Below are positions 43,436-51,989 of a stretch of 64,000 bases of DNA, in pieces; the first letter of the stretch is position 1, and each line of letters starts with the position of its first letter. The notes under the pieces are model-generated. The model was not told the DNA's origin. It saw only the letters and a list, made by a program, of their open reading frames with translations, and did not search any database. The stretch comes from JACVRW01 sp963835705 (lineage in GTDB: Bacteria > Actinomycetota > Thermoleophilia > Solirubrobacterales > Thermoleophilaceae): positions 1 to 64,000 of the forward strand of contig CAWIGR010000004.1 in the NCBI GenBank assembly GCA_963835705.1, in the 5' to 3' direction. Both the position numbers and the translations under genes were made by a program.

Positions 43436-43960
43436 TCAGGCCAGGTAGGCCTTGAACCAGAGCAGCCCGACGAGCGACTTGGCGTCGCGGCACTCCTGGA
43501 TCACCCGGTCGAGCTCGCCGATCGGGATCTCGGCGATCTCGATGCGCTCCTCCTCGGCGGCGTCGGCGGGCTCGTCGTGGAGGTCGGTGGCGAGGTAGAG
43601 GTGGCACTCCTCGTCGGCGAAGCCGGGCGAGGTGTAGAAGCTCGTGAGGTGCCGCCACGTCCGGGCGCCCTTGCCGATCTCCTCGGCGAGCTCGCGCTTG
43701 GCCGTGTCGAGCGGTTCCTCCCCGTCCTCGTCGAGCTTGCCGGCGGGGAGCTCGAGCAGGGCCGGCTCGTTCACCGGCTCGCGCGGCTGGCGGACCAGGA
43801 ACAGCCGCTCGCCGTCGAAGGCGACCACCGCCACCGAGCCGGGGTGCGCCACGATCTCGCGCTCGGCCTCCTCCCCGTCCTCGTAGCGGAAGCGGTCGAC
43901 CCTCACGGTCGCGATCCTGCCCTCCCACGCGGTCCTGCCGCCGATGCGCTCGAAGCTCAC
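43436..43960 (-). CDS. NUDIX hydrolase (ADP-ribose pyrophosphatase type)
   Basis: This 174-residue NUDIX enzyme probably splits ADP-ribose to AMP and ribose 5-phosphate. The Nudix box is GKLDEDGEEPLDTAKRELAE followed by EIG, preceded by PALLELPAGK. FERIGGRTAWEGRIATVRV and SFYTSPGFADEECHLYLA fit the ADPRase subgroup. Its GTG start overlaps the stop of the upstream peptidase gene (GTGA), so both are translated from one mRNA. Confidence 0.88.
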   Translation of the reverse strand: MSFERIGGRTAWEGRIATVRVDRFRYEDGEEAEREIVAHPGSVAVVAFDGERLFLVRQPREPVNEPALLELPAGKLDEDGEEPLDTAKRELAEEIGKGARTWRHLTSFYTSPGFADEECHLYLATDLHDEPADAAEEERIEIAEIPIGELDRVIQECRDAKSLVGLLWFKAYLA

Positions 43961-45084
43961 CGCGCCGCTTCCTCCACGATCGCAAGGGTCACGTCCAGCA
44001 TCTGCTCCAGCGCGTCGACCGTGACCGACTCGGTCGGCTCGTGGTTGCGCTCGGTGCCGTTGGCCACGTTCAGCACGGGCAGCCCGGCGGCGATCAGGGC
44101 GTTGGCGTCGCTGCCGCCGCCCGTGGTGATGTAGACCGGCTCGATCCCGCGCGACCGCAGCGCCTCGGCCGCCACCTCCACCACCGGCGTGGTACGCGCG
44201 AACCGGTAGCTCTGGAAGTGGCGCTCCACCGCGGTCTCCACGTCGCAGTCGGCCTCGCTGGCAGCCTCGGTCACCGCGTCGACCATCGAGCTGACCACCT
44301 CGCCGGCACGCGTGTCGTCGAGGCTCCGGGCCTCCAGCACGACCTGGCAGCGCTCCGCCACGACGTTGGCGGCGCTGCCGCCTTCGATCTGGCCGATGTT
44401 GGCGGTGGTCGCGGCGTCGAGGCGGCCGATCCGCATCGCGGCGAGCGCGTGCGCGGCCGCGGCGATCGCGTTGCGGCCGTTCTCGGGGCGGATGCCGGCG
44501 TGCGCGGCCTGGCCGCGGAAGTCCGCGTCGAGCCGGTAGTAGGTGGGCGAGGCGGTCACGAGCTCGCCCACCGGCGACGCGTGGTCGAACACGTAGCCGA
44601 GCTCGGCGCGCAGCCGCCCGCGGTCGAAGGCCTTGGCGCCCGCCAGGGCGAGCTCCTCGCAGGTGGTGAAGAGGAGCTCCACGCCCACCGGCGAGCCCTC
44701 GGCAGCGAGGCGCCGCGCGGCCCCGAGGATCGTGGCCACGGCCGCCTTGTTGTCGGCGCCCAGGATGGCCTCGTACCGGTTGCTGAGCACCCCGTTCTCG
44801 CTCGTGACCTCGACCGGGCCGGCGAGCGGAACGGTGTCGAGGTGGGCGCAGAGCAGGACCGTCCGCGCGTCCTCCGGCCCCGGGATCCGGGCCAGCAGGT
44901 TGCCGGCCTCCGATCCGGTGTCCGGGCCGCTGTCGTCCTCCTCGACCTCGAGCCCGAGCGCCTCGAGCTCCGCGCGCATCGCGTCCGCCACGGCCCGCTC
45001 GCGCCGCGAGGGGCTCTCGATCTCGCAGAGGCGGACGAAGTCGTCCAGCAGGCGCTCGCGCTCCTGCGGGGAGGCGGGTCTCAC
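43957..45084 (-). CDS. M20 family metallopeptidase (PepT-like)
   Basis: This is a zinc-dependent exopeptidase of about 375 residues. Metal and catalytic motifs are LLCAHLDTVPLAG, EAILGADNKAAVATILGAA, LLFTTCEELALAGAKAFD and, at the C terminus, NGTERNHEPTESV (last His ligand). A dimerisation domain with RLDADFRGQAAHAGIRPENG sits between. GTG at 45084 is chosen: a TACCGT box ends 8 nt upstream. The frame also opens at 45132 with no signal there. It lies upstream of the NUDIX gene. Confidence 0.87.
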   Translation of the reverse strand: MRPASPQERERLLDDFVRLCEIESPSRRERAVADAMRAELEALGLEVEEDDSGPDTGSEAGNLLARIPGPEDARTVLLCAHLDTVPLAGPVEVTSENGVLSNRYEAILGADNKAAVATILGAARRLAAEGSPVGVELLFTTCEELALAGAKAFDRGRLRAELGYVFDHASPVGELVTASPTYYRLDADFRGQAAHAGIRPENGRNAIAAAAHALAAMRIGRLDAATTANIGQIEGGSAANVVAERCQVVLEARSLDDTRAGEVVSSMVDAVTEAASEADCDVETAVERHFQSYRFARTTPVVEVAAEALRSRGIEPVYITTGGGSDANALIAAGLPVLNVANGTERNHEPTESVTVDALEQMLDVTLAIVEEAAR

Positions 45085-45092
45085 GGGGCGGA

Positions 45093-45098
45093 ACGGTA
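45093..45098 (-). promoter_or_regulatory. -10 box TACCGT of a leaderless promoter (M20 peptidase)
   Basis: TACCGT on the minus strand ends 8 nt before the GTG at 45084. Confidence 0.45.
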
Positions 45099-45143
45099 TC
45101 GCGCGCGCGCGGCAGCTGCGAACTACGAGCAATAAAGGGAGGG

Positions 45144-45188
45144 AGTGTCGCGGATTGTGGCCCTATATGGGCCACCAGGCGCGACACT
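45144..45188. promoter_or_regulatory. Nested double palindrome between divergent genes
   Basis: The outer arms AGTGTCGC/GCGACACT (45144-45151, 45181-45188) enclose inner arms GTGGCCC/GGGCCAC (45157-45163, 45169-45175) around a TATAT centre. It lies upstream of both leaderless promoters (M20 peptidase and AlkZ-like gene), so it suits a shared operator or a cruciform-forming site. Confidence 0.6.
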
Positions 45189-45209
45189 CGCGACCGAACC
45201 CCTCCTCAC

Positions 45210-45215
45210 TAGCTT
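45210..45215 (+). promoter_or_regulatory. -10 box TAGCTT of a leaderless promoter (AlkZ-like gene)
   Basis: TAGCTT ends 7 nt before the ATG at 45223; no SD present. Confidence 0.5.
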
Positions 45216-45222
45216 CTGTTCA

Positions 45223-46353
45223 ATGGCAATCGAGCTCACCTGGCCGCAGGCGCTCGCCTGGCGCATGCGCCGCCACCACCTCGTGGAGAGGGCGCCGCGC
45301 GAGGAGATGCTCGACGTCGCCGCCGACATCGGCGGCCTTCACGCCCAGGTGATGTCCTCCGCCGAGCTCACCCTCCATGCCCGCGTGGACGGCCTCGAGC
45401 GCGAAGCCGTCGCGAACGCCCTCTGGGACGAGCGCTCGCTCGTGAAGCTGTGGGCCATGCGGGGAACGCTCCACCTCCTCCCCGCCGCCGAGCTCGACAC
45501 GTGGCTGGGCGCATTCGGCACCTACGACCACTACCTGAAGCCGGGCTATCTGCGGAACTTCGAGCTCAGCCGGGAGCAGCTCGAGGAGCTGGTGGACGCC
45601 ATCGGCGAGGCCCTGGACGGCGAGCTGCGCACGCGCGAGGAGCTGGGCGCCGAGGTCGCCCGGATCGCGGGATCGCCGGAGCTGGCGGAAAAAGTGCAAG
45701 GGAGCTGGGGCCCCTACCTCAAGCCGGCCTCCTTCCGTGGCCGCCTCTGTTTCGGCCCGAGCGACGGCCAGCGTGTGCGCTTTACGCGACCGGACGGCTG
45801 GCTGGGAAGGAGGTTGGGCGAGATCGATGCGGAAAAGGCGCTGCGCGAAGTCACGCGCCGTCACCTGGGCGCCTTCGGCCCCGCCGCCCGCGAGGACCTC
45901 GCGCGCTGGTGGGGCGTCCAGCCGGCGCAGGGCGGGCGCATGCTGAAAGCGCTGGGCGAGGACGTCGCGGAGGTGGACGTGGAGGGCACCGCGGGCTGGA
46001 TGCTGCGCGAGCACGCCGACGAGGCCGCCGCCGAGCAGCCGCCGGCCCGGCTGGTGCGCCTCCTGCCCGGCTTCGACATGTGGGTGATCGGCGCGGCCCG
46101 GGACGCCGCCGCGCTGCTCGACCCGGCCGAGAAGAAGCGCGTCTACCGCAACCAGGGCTGGATCTCGCCCGTGCTGCTCGTGAACGGCCGGATGGACGGC
46201 GTGTGGAAGCACGAGCGCAAGGGCAGGCGCCTCACGGTGGCGGTCGAGCCGTTCGGCAAGCTGCCGAAGTGGGCCCGCAGGCAGGTCGAGGTGGAGGCCG
46301 AGCGGCTGGCGGCGTTCCTGGGCGGAGCCCTCGAGCTCAGCTGGAGCGAATAG
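45223..46353 (+). CDS. AlkZ-like winged-helix DNA glycosylase family protein (HTH_42)
   Basis: This 376-residue member of the HTH_42/AlkZ family includes enzymes that unhook interstrand crosslinks and bulky alkyl adducts. Landmarks are LTWPQALAWRMRRHHLVERA, DIGGLHAQVMSSAELTLHAR, LVKLWAMRGTLHLLPAAELD, the winged-helix region, and LVRLLPGFDMWVIGAARDAA with VNGRMDGVWKHERKGRRL. The catalytic QxQ position reads HAQ, so one Gln is replaced by His; activity may differ. The ATG is leaderless-type. An alternative upstream ATG at 45145 lies inside the palindrome and is rejected. Confidence 0.82.
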   Translation: MAIELTWPQALAWRMRRHHLVERAPREEMLDVAADIGGLHAQVMSSAELTLHARVDGLEREAVANALWDERSLVKLWAMRGTLHLLPAAELDTWLGAFGTYDHYLKPGYLRNFELSREQLEELVDAIGEALDGELRTREELGAEVARIAGSPELAEKVQGSWGPYLKPASFRGRLCFGPSDGQRVRFTRPDGWLGRRLGEIDAEKALREVTRRHLGAFGPAAREDLARWWGVQPAQGGRMLKALGEDVAEVDVEGTAGWMLREHADEAAAEQPPARLVRLLPGFDMWVIGAARDAAALLDPAEKKRVYRNQGWISPVLLVNGRMDGVWKHERKGRRLTVAVEPFGKLPKWARRQVEVEAERLAAFLGGALELSWSE

Positions 46354-48001
46354 AGACCTGCGGCTCCACCTCGGGCGCGCGCTCCCCGGCGCGATCCAGG
46401 GCGGCTCCCACGAACTCGCGGAAGAGCGGCTGCGGGCGGAGCGGGCGCGACTTGAACTCCGGGTGGTACTGCGACGCCACGAAGAACGGGTGGTCCGGCA
46501 GCTCGATCACCTCCACCAGCCGGTCGTCCGGCGACGTGCCGGAGAAGACCAGGCCGGAGTGCTCCAGCCGCTTGCGCAGGAAGTTGTTGACCTCGTAGCG
46601 GTGCCGGTGGCGCTCGTAGATGACCGCCTCGCCGTAGATCTCGCGCGCCCGGGTTCCCTCGTGGAGCTTGACCGGGTCGGCGCCCAGCCGCATGGTCCCG
46701 CCCATGTCGCGCACCTCCTTCTGCTCCGGCAGGAGGTCGATCACCGGGTACGGGGTCTCGGGATCGAACTCGGTCGAGTTCGCCCCGTCCATGCCCGCCA
46801 CGTGCCGGGCGAACTCGGAGACCGCGATCTGCATGCCGAGGCAGATCCCGAGGTAGGGCACGCGCTGCTCGCGCGCGAAACGGGCGGCCCGGATCTTGCC
46901 CTCGATGCCGCGCACGCCGAAGCCGCCGGGGACCAGGATGCCGTGGCAGGTGGCGAGCTCGGCCTCGACCTCGCCTTCGGTGAGGCGCTCGGAGTCGACC
47001 CAGTGCACCTCGACGCGCCCTCCGTGGTGGGTGCCGGCGTGGTTGAGCGCCTCGATCACCGACAGGTACGCGTCGGCGAGCTGGTTGTACTTGCCGACCA
47101 GGGCGATGCGCACCGGCGCGGCGGCAGACCCGATCCGGTCCACCAGGCCCTCCCATTCCGACAGGTCGGGCGGCGATGTGCCCATCCGGAAGTGGTCGAG
47201 CACGCGGTCGGCCACGCCCTCCTGCTCGAACTCGAGCGGGACCTTGTAGATCGAGTCCACGTCGCGCGCGGACACCACCGACTCGACCGGCAGGTTCGCG
47301 AACAGGGCGATCTTCTCGCGGATGTCCTTGCCGAGCGGCTCCTCCGAGCGGCACATGACCATGTGGGGCTGGATGCCGATGCGGCGCAGCTCCTGCACCG
47401 AGTGCTGGGTGGGCTTCGTCTTCAGCTCGCCCGCGTGGCCCAGGAAGGGAACCAGGGTCAGGTGGACGAACATGCAGCGGTCGCGCCCCAGGTCGGAGTG
47501 GAACTGGCGCAGGGCCTCGAGGAACGGCAGCGACTCGATGTCCCCGACCGTGCCGCCGATCTCGGTGATGACCATGTCGACGTCGGCCGACTCGGCCACC
47601 AGCCGGATGCGGTTCTTGATCTCGTCGGTGATGTGCGGGATCACCTGGACGGTGCCGCCCAGGTAGTCGCCGCGGCGTTCGCGCCGGATCACCGAGTTGT
47701 AGATGGCGCCGGCGGTGGCGTTCGAGGCGCGGCTCGTGTTGACGTCCGTGAAGCGCTCGTAGTGGCCCAGGTCGAGGTCGGTCTCCGCGCCGTCCTCGGT
47801 GACGAACACCTCGCCGTGCTGGAACGGGCTCATCGTGCCCGGGTCCACGTTGATGTACGGGTCGAACTTCTGGATCGTCACCGACAGGCCGCGGGCGACC
47901 AGGAGCCGGCCCAGCGAGGCGGCCGCGATGCCCTTCCCGAGTGCGGAGACGACGCCGCCGGTGATGAATACGAATCGGGTTTCCGGGCGGCTTTGAGGCA
48001 C
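46337..48001 (-). CDS. pyrG: CTP synthase
   Basis: This 554-residue enzyme aminates UTP to CTP. The N-terminal synthase domain starts FVFITGGVVSALGKGIAAAS and includes FDPYINVDPGTMSPFQHGEV and ITEIGGTVGDIESLPFLEA. The C-terminal class I glutaminase domain has PGGFGVRGIEGKIRAARFA, the nucleophile Cys in YLGICLGMQIAVSEFAR and the His/Glu dyad in QYHPEFKSRP. It starts with GTG. The 3' end overlaps the AlkZ-like gene by 17 bases, tail to tail. Confidence 0.95.
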   Translation of the reverse strand: MPQSRPETRFVFITGGVVSALGKGIAAASLGRLLVARGLSVTIQKFDPYINVDPGTMSPFQHGEVFVTEDGAETDLDLGHYERFTDVNTSRASNATAGAIYNSVIRRERRGDYLGGTVQVIPHITDEIKNRIRLVAESADVDMVITEIGGTVGDIESLPFLEALRQFHSDLGRDRCMFVHLTLVPFLGHAGELKTKPTQHSVQELRRIGIQPHMVMCRSEEPLGKDIREKIALFANLPVESVVSARDVDSIYKVPLEFEQEGVADRVLDHFRMGTSPPDLSEWEGLVDRIGSAAAPVRIALVGKYNQLADAYLSVIEALNHAGTHHGGRVEVHWVDSERLTEGEVEAELATCHGILVPGGFGVRGIEGKIRAARFAREQRVPYLGICLGMQIAVSEFARHVAGMDGANSTEFDPETPYPVIDLLPEQKEVRDMGGTMRLGADPVKLHEGTRAREIYGEAVIYERHRHRYEVNNFLRKRLEHSGLVFSGTSPDDRLVEVIELPDHPFFVASQYHPEFKSRPLRPQPLFREFVGAALDRAGERAPEVEPQVSIRSS

Positions 48002-48049
48002 AGGCGACTCTGGGAAGTTCAGTCTAGCCGTGCGCGAGGCGGAAGCGGC

Positions 48050-49736
48050 TCATGCCGCCGCCAGCAGCTCCTCGGCGTGCCTGCGCGCCGCGCGATCCGA
48101 GCGCTCGGCGCCCAGCATGCGCACCAGCTCCTCGACCACGCCGTCGCCCGCGATCTCCTCCACGGTGGTGAGGGCGGTGTCGTCGGCGGCCGACTTCTCG
48201 ATCCGGAAGTGGCTCGTGGCGAGCGCCGCGATCTGCGGCAGGTGGGTGATGCAGAGCACCTGGCGGGTCTCCCCGAGCGCCCTCAGCCGCTCGGCGACGG
48301 CCCGGGCGGTCTGGCCGCCGACGCCGGCGTCGACCTCGTCGAACACGAGGCTGCGCGACTCCCCCACCCCGGCCACGGTCATGAGCGCCAGCATCACGCG
48401 TGACAGCTCGCCTCCCGAGGCGGCCTCGCGGATCGGCGCGGCGGGCACGCCGGGGTTGGGCGCGAGCATGAGCTCCACCCGCTCCGCCCCGACGGGGCCG
48501 ATCTCGTCGCGCGGATCCAGGCGCACCTCGAACGAGGCGCCCTCCATCGCCAGGACGGCGAGCTCCTCGCGGACCCGCTCGGCGAGCTTCGGCGCGGCCT
48601 TGGCCCGGGCCTTGGTCAGGCGGCCGGCGAGGTCGTCGCGGCGCTGCAGGGCGTCGCCGAGGTCTGCCTCGGCCCGCTCGGTGGCCACCTCGGCCTGCTC
48701 GAGCTCGTCGCGCTGCGCCCGGCACCGTTCCGCGTGGGCCACGACGGCGGCGACGCTGCCACCGTGCTTGCGCTCGAGCCGCTCGTACGCCTCGAGCCGC
48801 TCCTCGACCTCCTGCAGCCGGCCCGGCTCCGGCTCGAGTGAGTCCGCGTAACGACGAAGCTCCCCGCCCAGCGTCCTCGGCCTCGATGCGGAGGGCCGCG
48901 AGCCGGCCGGCCAGCTCGTCGAGGGACGGATCGACGCCCTGAACCGACGCGGCGAGCCGCTCGGCCTCGCCGAGGGAATCTCCCACCCCTCCCTCTCCCG
49001 TTGCGGGAGCGATCGCCTCGGCCCCGCCGCCGGCGGCCGCGAGCAGGCCGTCCATCCGGCGCAGCCGCTCGCGCTCCCCGAGCAGCGACTCCTTCTCCTG
49101 CTCGGTCGGCTCCAGGGCGTCGATCTCCTCGATCTCGAAGGCGAGCAGGTCGAGCTCGCGGTCCCGTGTGCCGGCGCGCTCGCGAAGGCTCGCGAGGCGG
49201 CGCTCCAGCTCACGCGCCTGCGCATGCGCGCGGCCGAGATCGGCGCGGACGGCCAGATGGCCGCGGCCGCAGAAGCCGTCGAGCAGGTCGAGCTGCGCCG
49301 AGGCGAGCGTGAGCCGGCGATGCTCGTGCTGTCCGAAGAAGGCGAGGAGCCGGCCGCCGAGCACCTGAAGGTCGGCCGCGGTGGCGGAGCGGCCCTGGAC
49401 GAAGGCCCGCGTGCGCCCGCCGGCCCCCACCCGGCGCGCGAGGACGATTTCATCACCACATCCGTCGTCGTCGCCGATCCGGTCGCGCAGCTCGGCCAGC
49501 TCCGGCTCCTCGAGCAGGCCGGACGGCAGCTCGAACACGCCCTCCACGTAGGCGTCGCGGGCGCCAGGGCGCACGATTCCCGGCCGCGGCTTCCCGCCCA
49601 GCAGCAGGTCCAGGGCGTGCGCGAGCACCGTCTTGCCCGCGCCGGTCTCCCCCGTGATCGCCGTCAGCCCGGGGCCGGGCCGCAGCTCGGCCCGCTCGAT
49701 CAGCAGCAGGTTCTCGATGCGCAGCTCGAGGAGCAC
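48050..49736 (-). CDS. recN: DNA repair protein RecN, one frame break
   Basis: RecN is an SMC-like ATPase acting at double-strand breaks; here it has about 561 residues after one correction. Walker A is GETGAGKTVLAHALDLLLGG near the start (LLELRIENLLLIERAEL). A coiled-coil middle follows, then the C-terminal ABC signature AASGGELSRVMLALMTVAG and Walker B SLVFDEVDAGVGG. The frame shifts by one extra base near 48868 in the coiled coil (ALRIEAED to GGELRRYADSLE). Both halves are perfectly conserved, which suggests a sequence error. The order tlyA-nadK-recN is a common actinobacterial operon. Confidence 0.9.
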
Positions 49737-49785
49737 CGCCCAGGTGTACCAGCGCGCCCCGACGGAGCCGCCCGGCAGTAACGCT

Positions 49786-49805
49786 CTAGTACGCGCGTGT
49801 ACTAG
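49786..49805. promoter_or_regulatory. Inverted repeat CTAGTAC-N6-GTACTAG between nadK and recN
   Basis: Perfect 7-bp arms overlapping the nadK stop codon, 50 bases before recN. It could be a recN operator or an intercistronic hairpin. It does not match the SOS consensus. Confidence 0.4.
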
Positions 49806-50657
49806 TAGGACAGGCGCCCGAACTTGTCGCGCAGCCGGTGGTAGAAGGTCGCTCCCGGCGCCTGTGCCAGCAGCGCCTGGCGGTGCGCGAAGCGCATCGA
49901 GATCGACCCCTCGGGCGCGAGCGCGCCCACCGCGCGGCCGTCGGTGATCACGTCGACCTCGTCGGAGCGGGAGCGGTTGGTCACCTCCAGCCGGTTGCCG
50001 GGAGCCACCACCAGCGATCGCGCGGTAAGCGTGTGGGGGGCGATGAACGAGACGATGTAGCCCTCCACCCCCCAGGCCAGGACGGGCCCGCCGTTGGCCA
50101 GGTTGTAGCCCGTCGAGCCGGCCGGCGTGGAAACCACGAGCCCGTCGCAGCGCACCTCGCCGAGCTCCTCCCCCTCCACGAAGTAGGCCAGCTCCGCGAC
50201 GCGCCCGTTGTGGCGGCGGTGGAACGAGACGTCGTTGACCGCGAGCCGCTCGCCGCCGTTCAGCTCGGCCAGCAGGCCGGGCAGCTCCATGACGTCGAAC
50301 TCGCCCTTCAGCGCGCGCTGCACGCCGTCGTCGAGCTCCCAGGGCTCGACGGTGGCGAGGAAGCCGATCGCGCCGTAGTTGATGGCGAACACCGGCACCT
50401 CGGTGCCGGCGAACTTCCGCAGGTGCGTGAGGATCGTGCCGTCGCCCCCCAGCACCACGGCCAGGCCTGTGTCGATCAGCGGCGTCGCCCGCCGGCGCCT
50501 CGACCGCTCCCGGCACCAGCCCGTGCTTCTCGATCTCGGCCGCGGGGAGGCGGACCTCCACGCCCGCCTCGCGGGCGAGCTCGACGATGCGGCGCAGCGC
50601 CGGGCCCGTGTCTCCGGGCCGCGCGTGACTGAAGATCGTGATCGAGCCGGGCTTCAC
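49802..50657 (-). CDS. nadK: NAD kinase, one frame break
   Basis: This ATP-dependent NAD kinase has about 284 residues after correction. The N terminus reads KPGSITIFSHARPGDTGPAL. After one extra base near 50486 it continues IDTGLAVVLGGDGTILTHL with the GGDGT catalytic loop, NYGAIGFLATVEP, AVNDVSFHRRHNG (NE/D motif) and STPAGSTGYNLANGGPVLAW. The ATG overlaps the tlyA stop (ATGA). nadK is essential in most bacteria, so the break is probably an assembly error. Confidence 0.92.
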
Positions 50658-51439
50658 GGCTCCGCCACCCGCGCGGCCGCCTCCAGATCGCCCGCTTCCC
50701 CGGACCGGCCGGCATCGGCCAGCCAGACGAAGCTCTCCCGGTTGCCCGCCGGCCCGGGCAGGCCCGAGGAGGCGAAGCCCATCACCGAAGCCCCCGTCTC
50801 AGCCTGCACCGCCTCCGCCACCGCCACGAGCGCCGCGCGGCGGTCGTCCGCTGAGCGCACCACGCCGCCCTTCCCCACCCGCTCGCGCCCCACCTCGAAC
50901 TGCGGCTTCACGAGCGCCAGGCAGTCGAAGCGCTCGCCGGCGCAGCCCAGCACGGCAGGCAGGACCTTCGCCAGCGAGATGAACGAGACGTCAGCCACGA
51001 TCAGGTCGGGCCGGTAGGGCAGCTCCTCCGGCGAGAGCGAGCGGGCGTTGCGGCGCTCCACCACCACCACGCGCGGGTCCTGACGGAGCGTCCAGTGGAG
51101 CTCGCCGTAGGCCACGTCGAGCGCGACGACCGACGCGGCGCCCCGCTGCAGCAGGCAGTCCGTGAAGCCGCCCGTGGAGGCGCCCACGTCGAGCGCCATG
51201 CGCCCGCTCACGTCCAGGCCGAACGAGCCCAGCGCGTTTGCCAGCTTGACGCCGCCGCGCGAGACGAACGCCGGCCGCTCGGCAACTCGGACCTCGGCGT
51301 CGTCGGTCACCATCTCACCCGGCTTGCGGGCGGGCCGGTCCCCCACGTGCACGTCTCCCGCCATCACCGCCGCCGCTGCCCGAGAACGGGTCTCGTAGAG
51401 CCCCCGCTCGGCCAGCAGCGTGTCGAGCCGCCGCTTCAA
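50654..51439 (-). CDS. tlyA: TlyA family rRNA 2'-O-methyltransferase
   Basis: This 261-residue protein has an N-terminal S4 RNA-binding domain (RRLDTLLAERGLYETRSRAA and AVMAGDVHVGDRPARKPGEM), then a Rossmann methyltransferase with ALDVGASTGGFTDCLLQRGA, LDVAYGELHWTLR and DLIVADVSFISLAKVLPAVL. TlyA methylates 16S/23S rRNA at cytidines and affects capreomycin sensitivity in mycobacteria. It starts at TTG, 9 nt after a TACTCT box. First gene of tlyA-nadK-recN. Confidence 0.9.
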   Translation of the reverse strand: MKRRLDTLLAERGLYETRSRAAAAVMAGDVHVGDRPARKPGEMVTDDAEVRVAERPAFVSRGGVKLANALGSFGLDVSGRMALDVGASTGGFTDCLLQRGAASVVALDVAYGELHWTLRQDPRVVVVERRNARSLSPEELPYRPDLIVADVSFISLAKVLPAVLGCAGERFDCLALVKPQFEVGRERVGKGGVVRSADDRRAALVAVAEAVQAETGASVMGFASSGLPGPAGNRESFVWLADAGRSGEAGDLEAAARVAEP

Positions 51440-51465
51440 GGTGTGCGGAGAGTACCCGCGGCGGC

Positions 51466-51485
51466 TGTGTGACCTACATCACACA
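51466..51485. promoter_or_regulatory. CRP/FNR-type operator TGTGTGACCTACATCACACA
   Basis: An exact TGTGA-N6-TCACA core with symmetric flanks, the canonical cAMP-CRP consensus. Its centre (51475.5) is about 40 bases before the TSS expected from the TAGCCT -10 box (51504-51509), the class II activator position for the gene at 51520. Confidence 0.7.
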
Positions 51486-51503
51486 TCGTCTCCACCCGCC
51501 GCG

Positions 51504-51509
51504 TAGCCT
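51504..51509 (+). promoter_or_regulatory. -10 box TAGCCT of the CRP-linked promoter
   Basis: TAGCCT ends 10 nt before the ATG at 51520, implying a leader of about 3 nt. Confidence 0.45.
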
Positions 51510-51519
51510 CGAAGCAGCG

Positions 51520-51864
51520 ATGACCTTCATGAGGCTCATTCCGCTCGCTCTGCGATCCGGCCTGCTCATGGTTGCGGGGGCGGGGCTGATCGCGGCGCCG
51601 TTCGCGCTCGGATTCGACGCTGCGCCGCTGGTGACCGCCGTCGGGATCGGCGGGATCATGGTCGCGCTCGCGGTGGCGGGCACCGATTCGAGTGGACGCG
51701 GCACCCTGCCCGTGTCCGCCCAGGCGGTGTACGACCGCGGGATCGCGGTGGGCCTCCTCCTCACGGCCCTCGTGTTCGGGGCGGCGAGCGAGACCGAGGC
51801 GGCCCTCGTCTTCGGGATCGCCGGCGCCGCGCGCGCTGATCGTCACCTCGATCACGCGCTATAG
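51520..51864 (+). CDS. Small multi-pass membrane protein, possible 3' frame break
   Basis: This protein of about 115-120 residues has three or four hydrophobic helices: LRSGLLMVAGAGLIAAPFAL, APLVTAVGIGGIMVALAVAG, RGIAVGLLLTALVFGAA and EAALVFGIAG. It resembles SPW-type small membrane proteins, with no catalytic motif. Near 51832 the natural reading seems to change frame to ALIVTSITRYSARPA, which would end at 51880; a one-base error is likely. It is the probable target of the CRP-type site just upstream. Confidence 0.55.
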   Translation: MTFMRLIPLALRSGLLMVAGAGLIAAPFALGFDAAPLVTAVGIGGIMVALAVAGTDSSGRGTLPVSAQAVYDRGIAVGLLLTALVFGAASETEAALVFGIAGAARADRHLDHAL

Positions 51865-51925
51865 CGCGCGCCCGGCCTAGAAAACTTCCTCTCACACAAT
51901 CACATACGCATCACTCCTCCCTCAG

Positions 51926-51955
51926 AAAACGGCCCCCAGCGATGGGGGTCGTTTT
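51926..51955. terminator. Bidirectional intrinsic terminator-like hairpin
   Basis: A 12-bp stem, AAAACGGCCCCC with GGGGGTCGTTTT (one G-U), and a 6-nt loop. It is A-rich before and T-rich after on both strands, between the membrane gene and osmC-like gene. Confidence 0.75.
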
Positions 51956-51989
51956 CGTGTTCGGGGCACCTGCGAGACTGGCTGACCCG

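Noticed and set aside
45145..45222. AlkZ-like protein starting at the ATG 45145.
   Set aside because: The start would lie within the nested palindrome upstream of the -10 box, and the extra 26 residues do not match the family.
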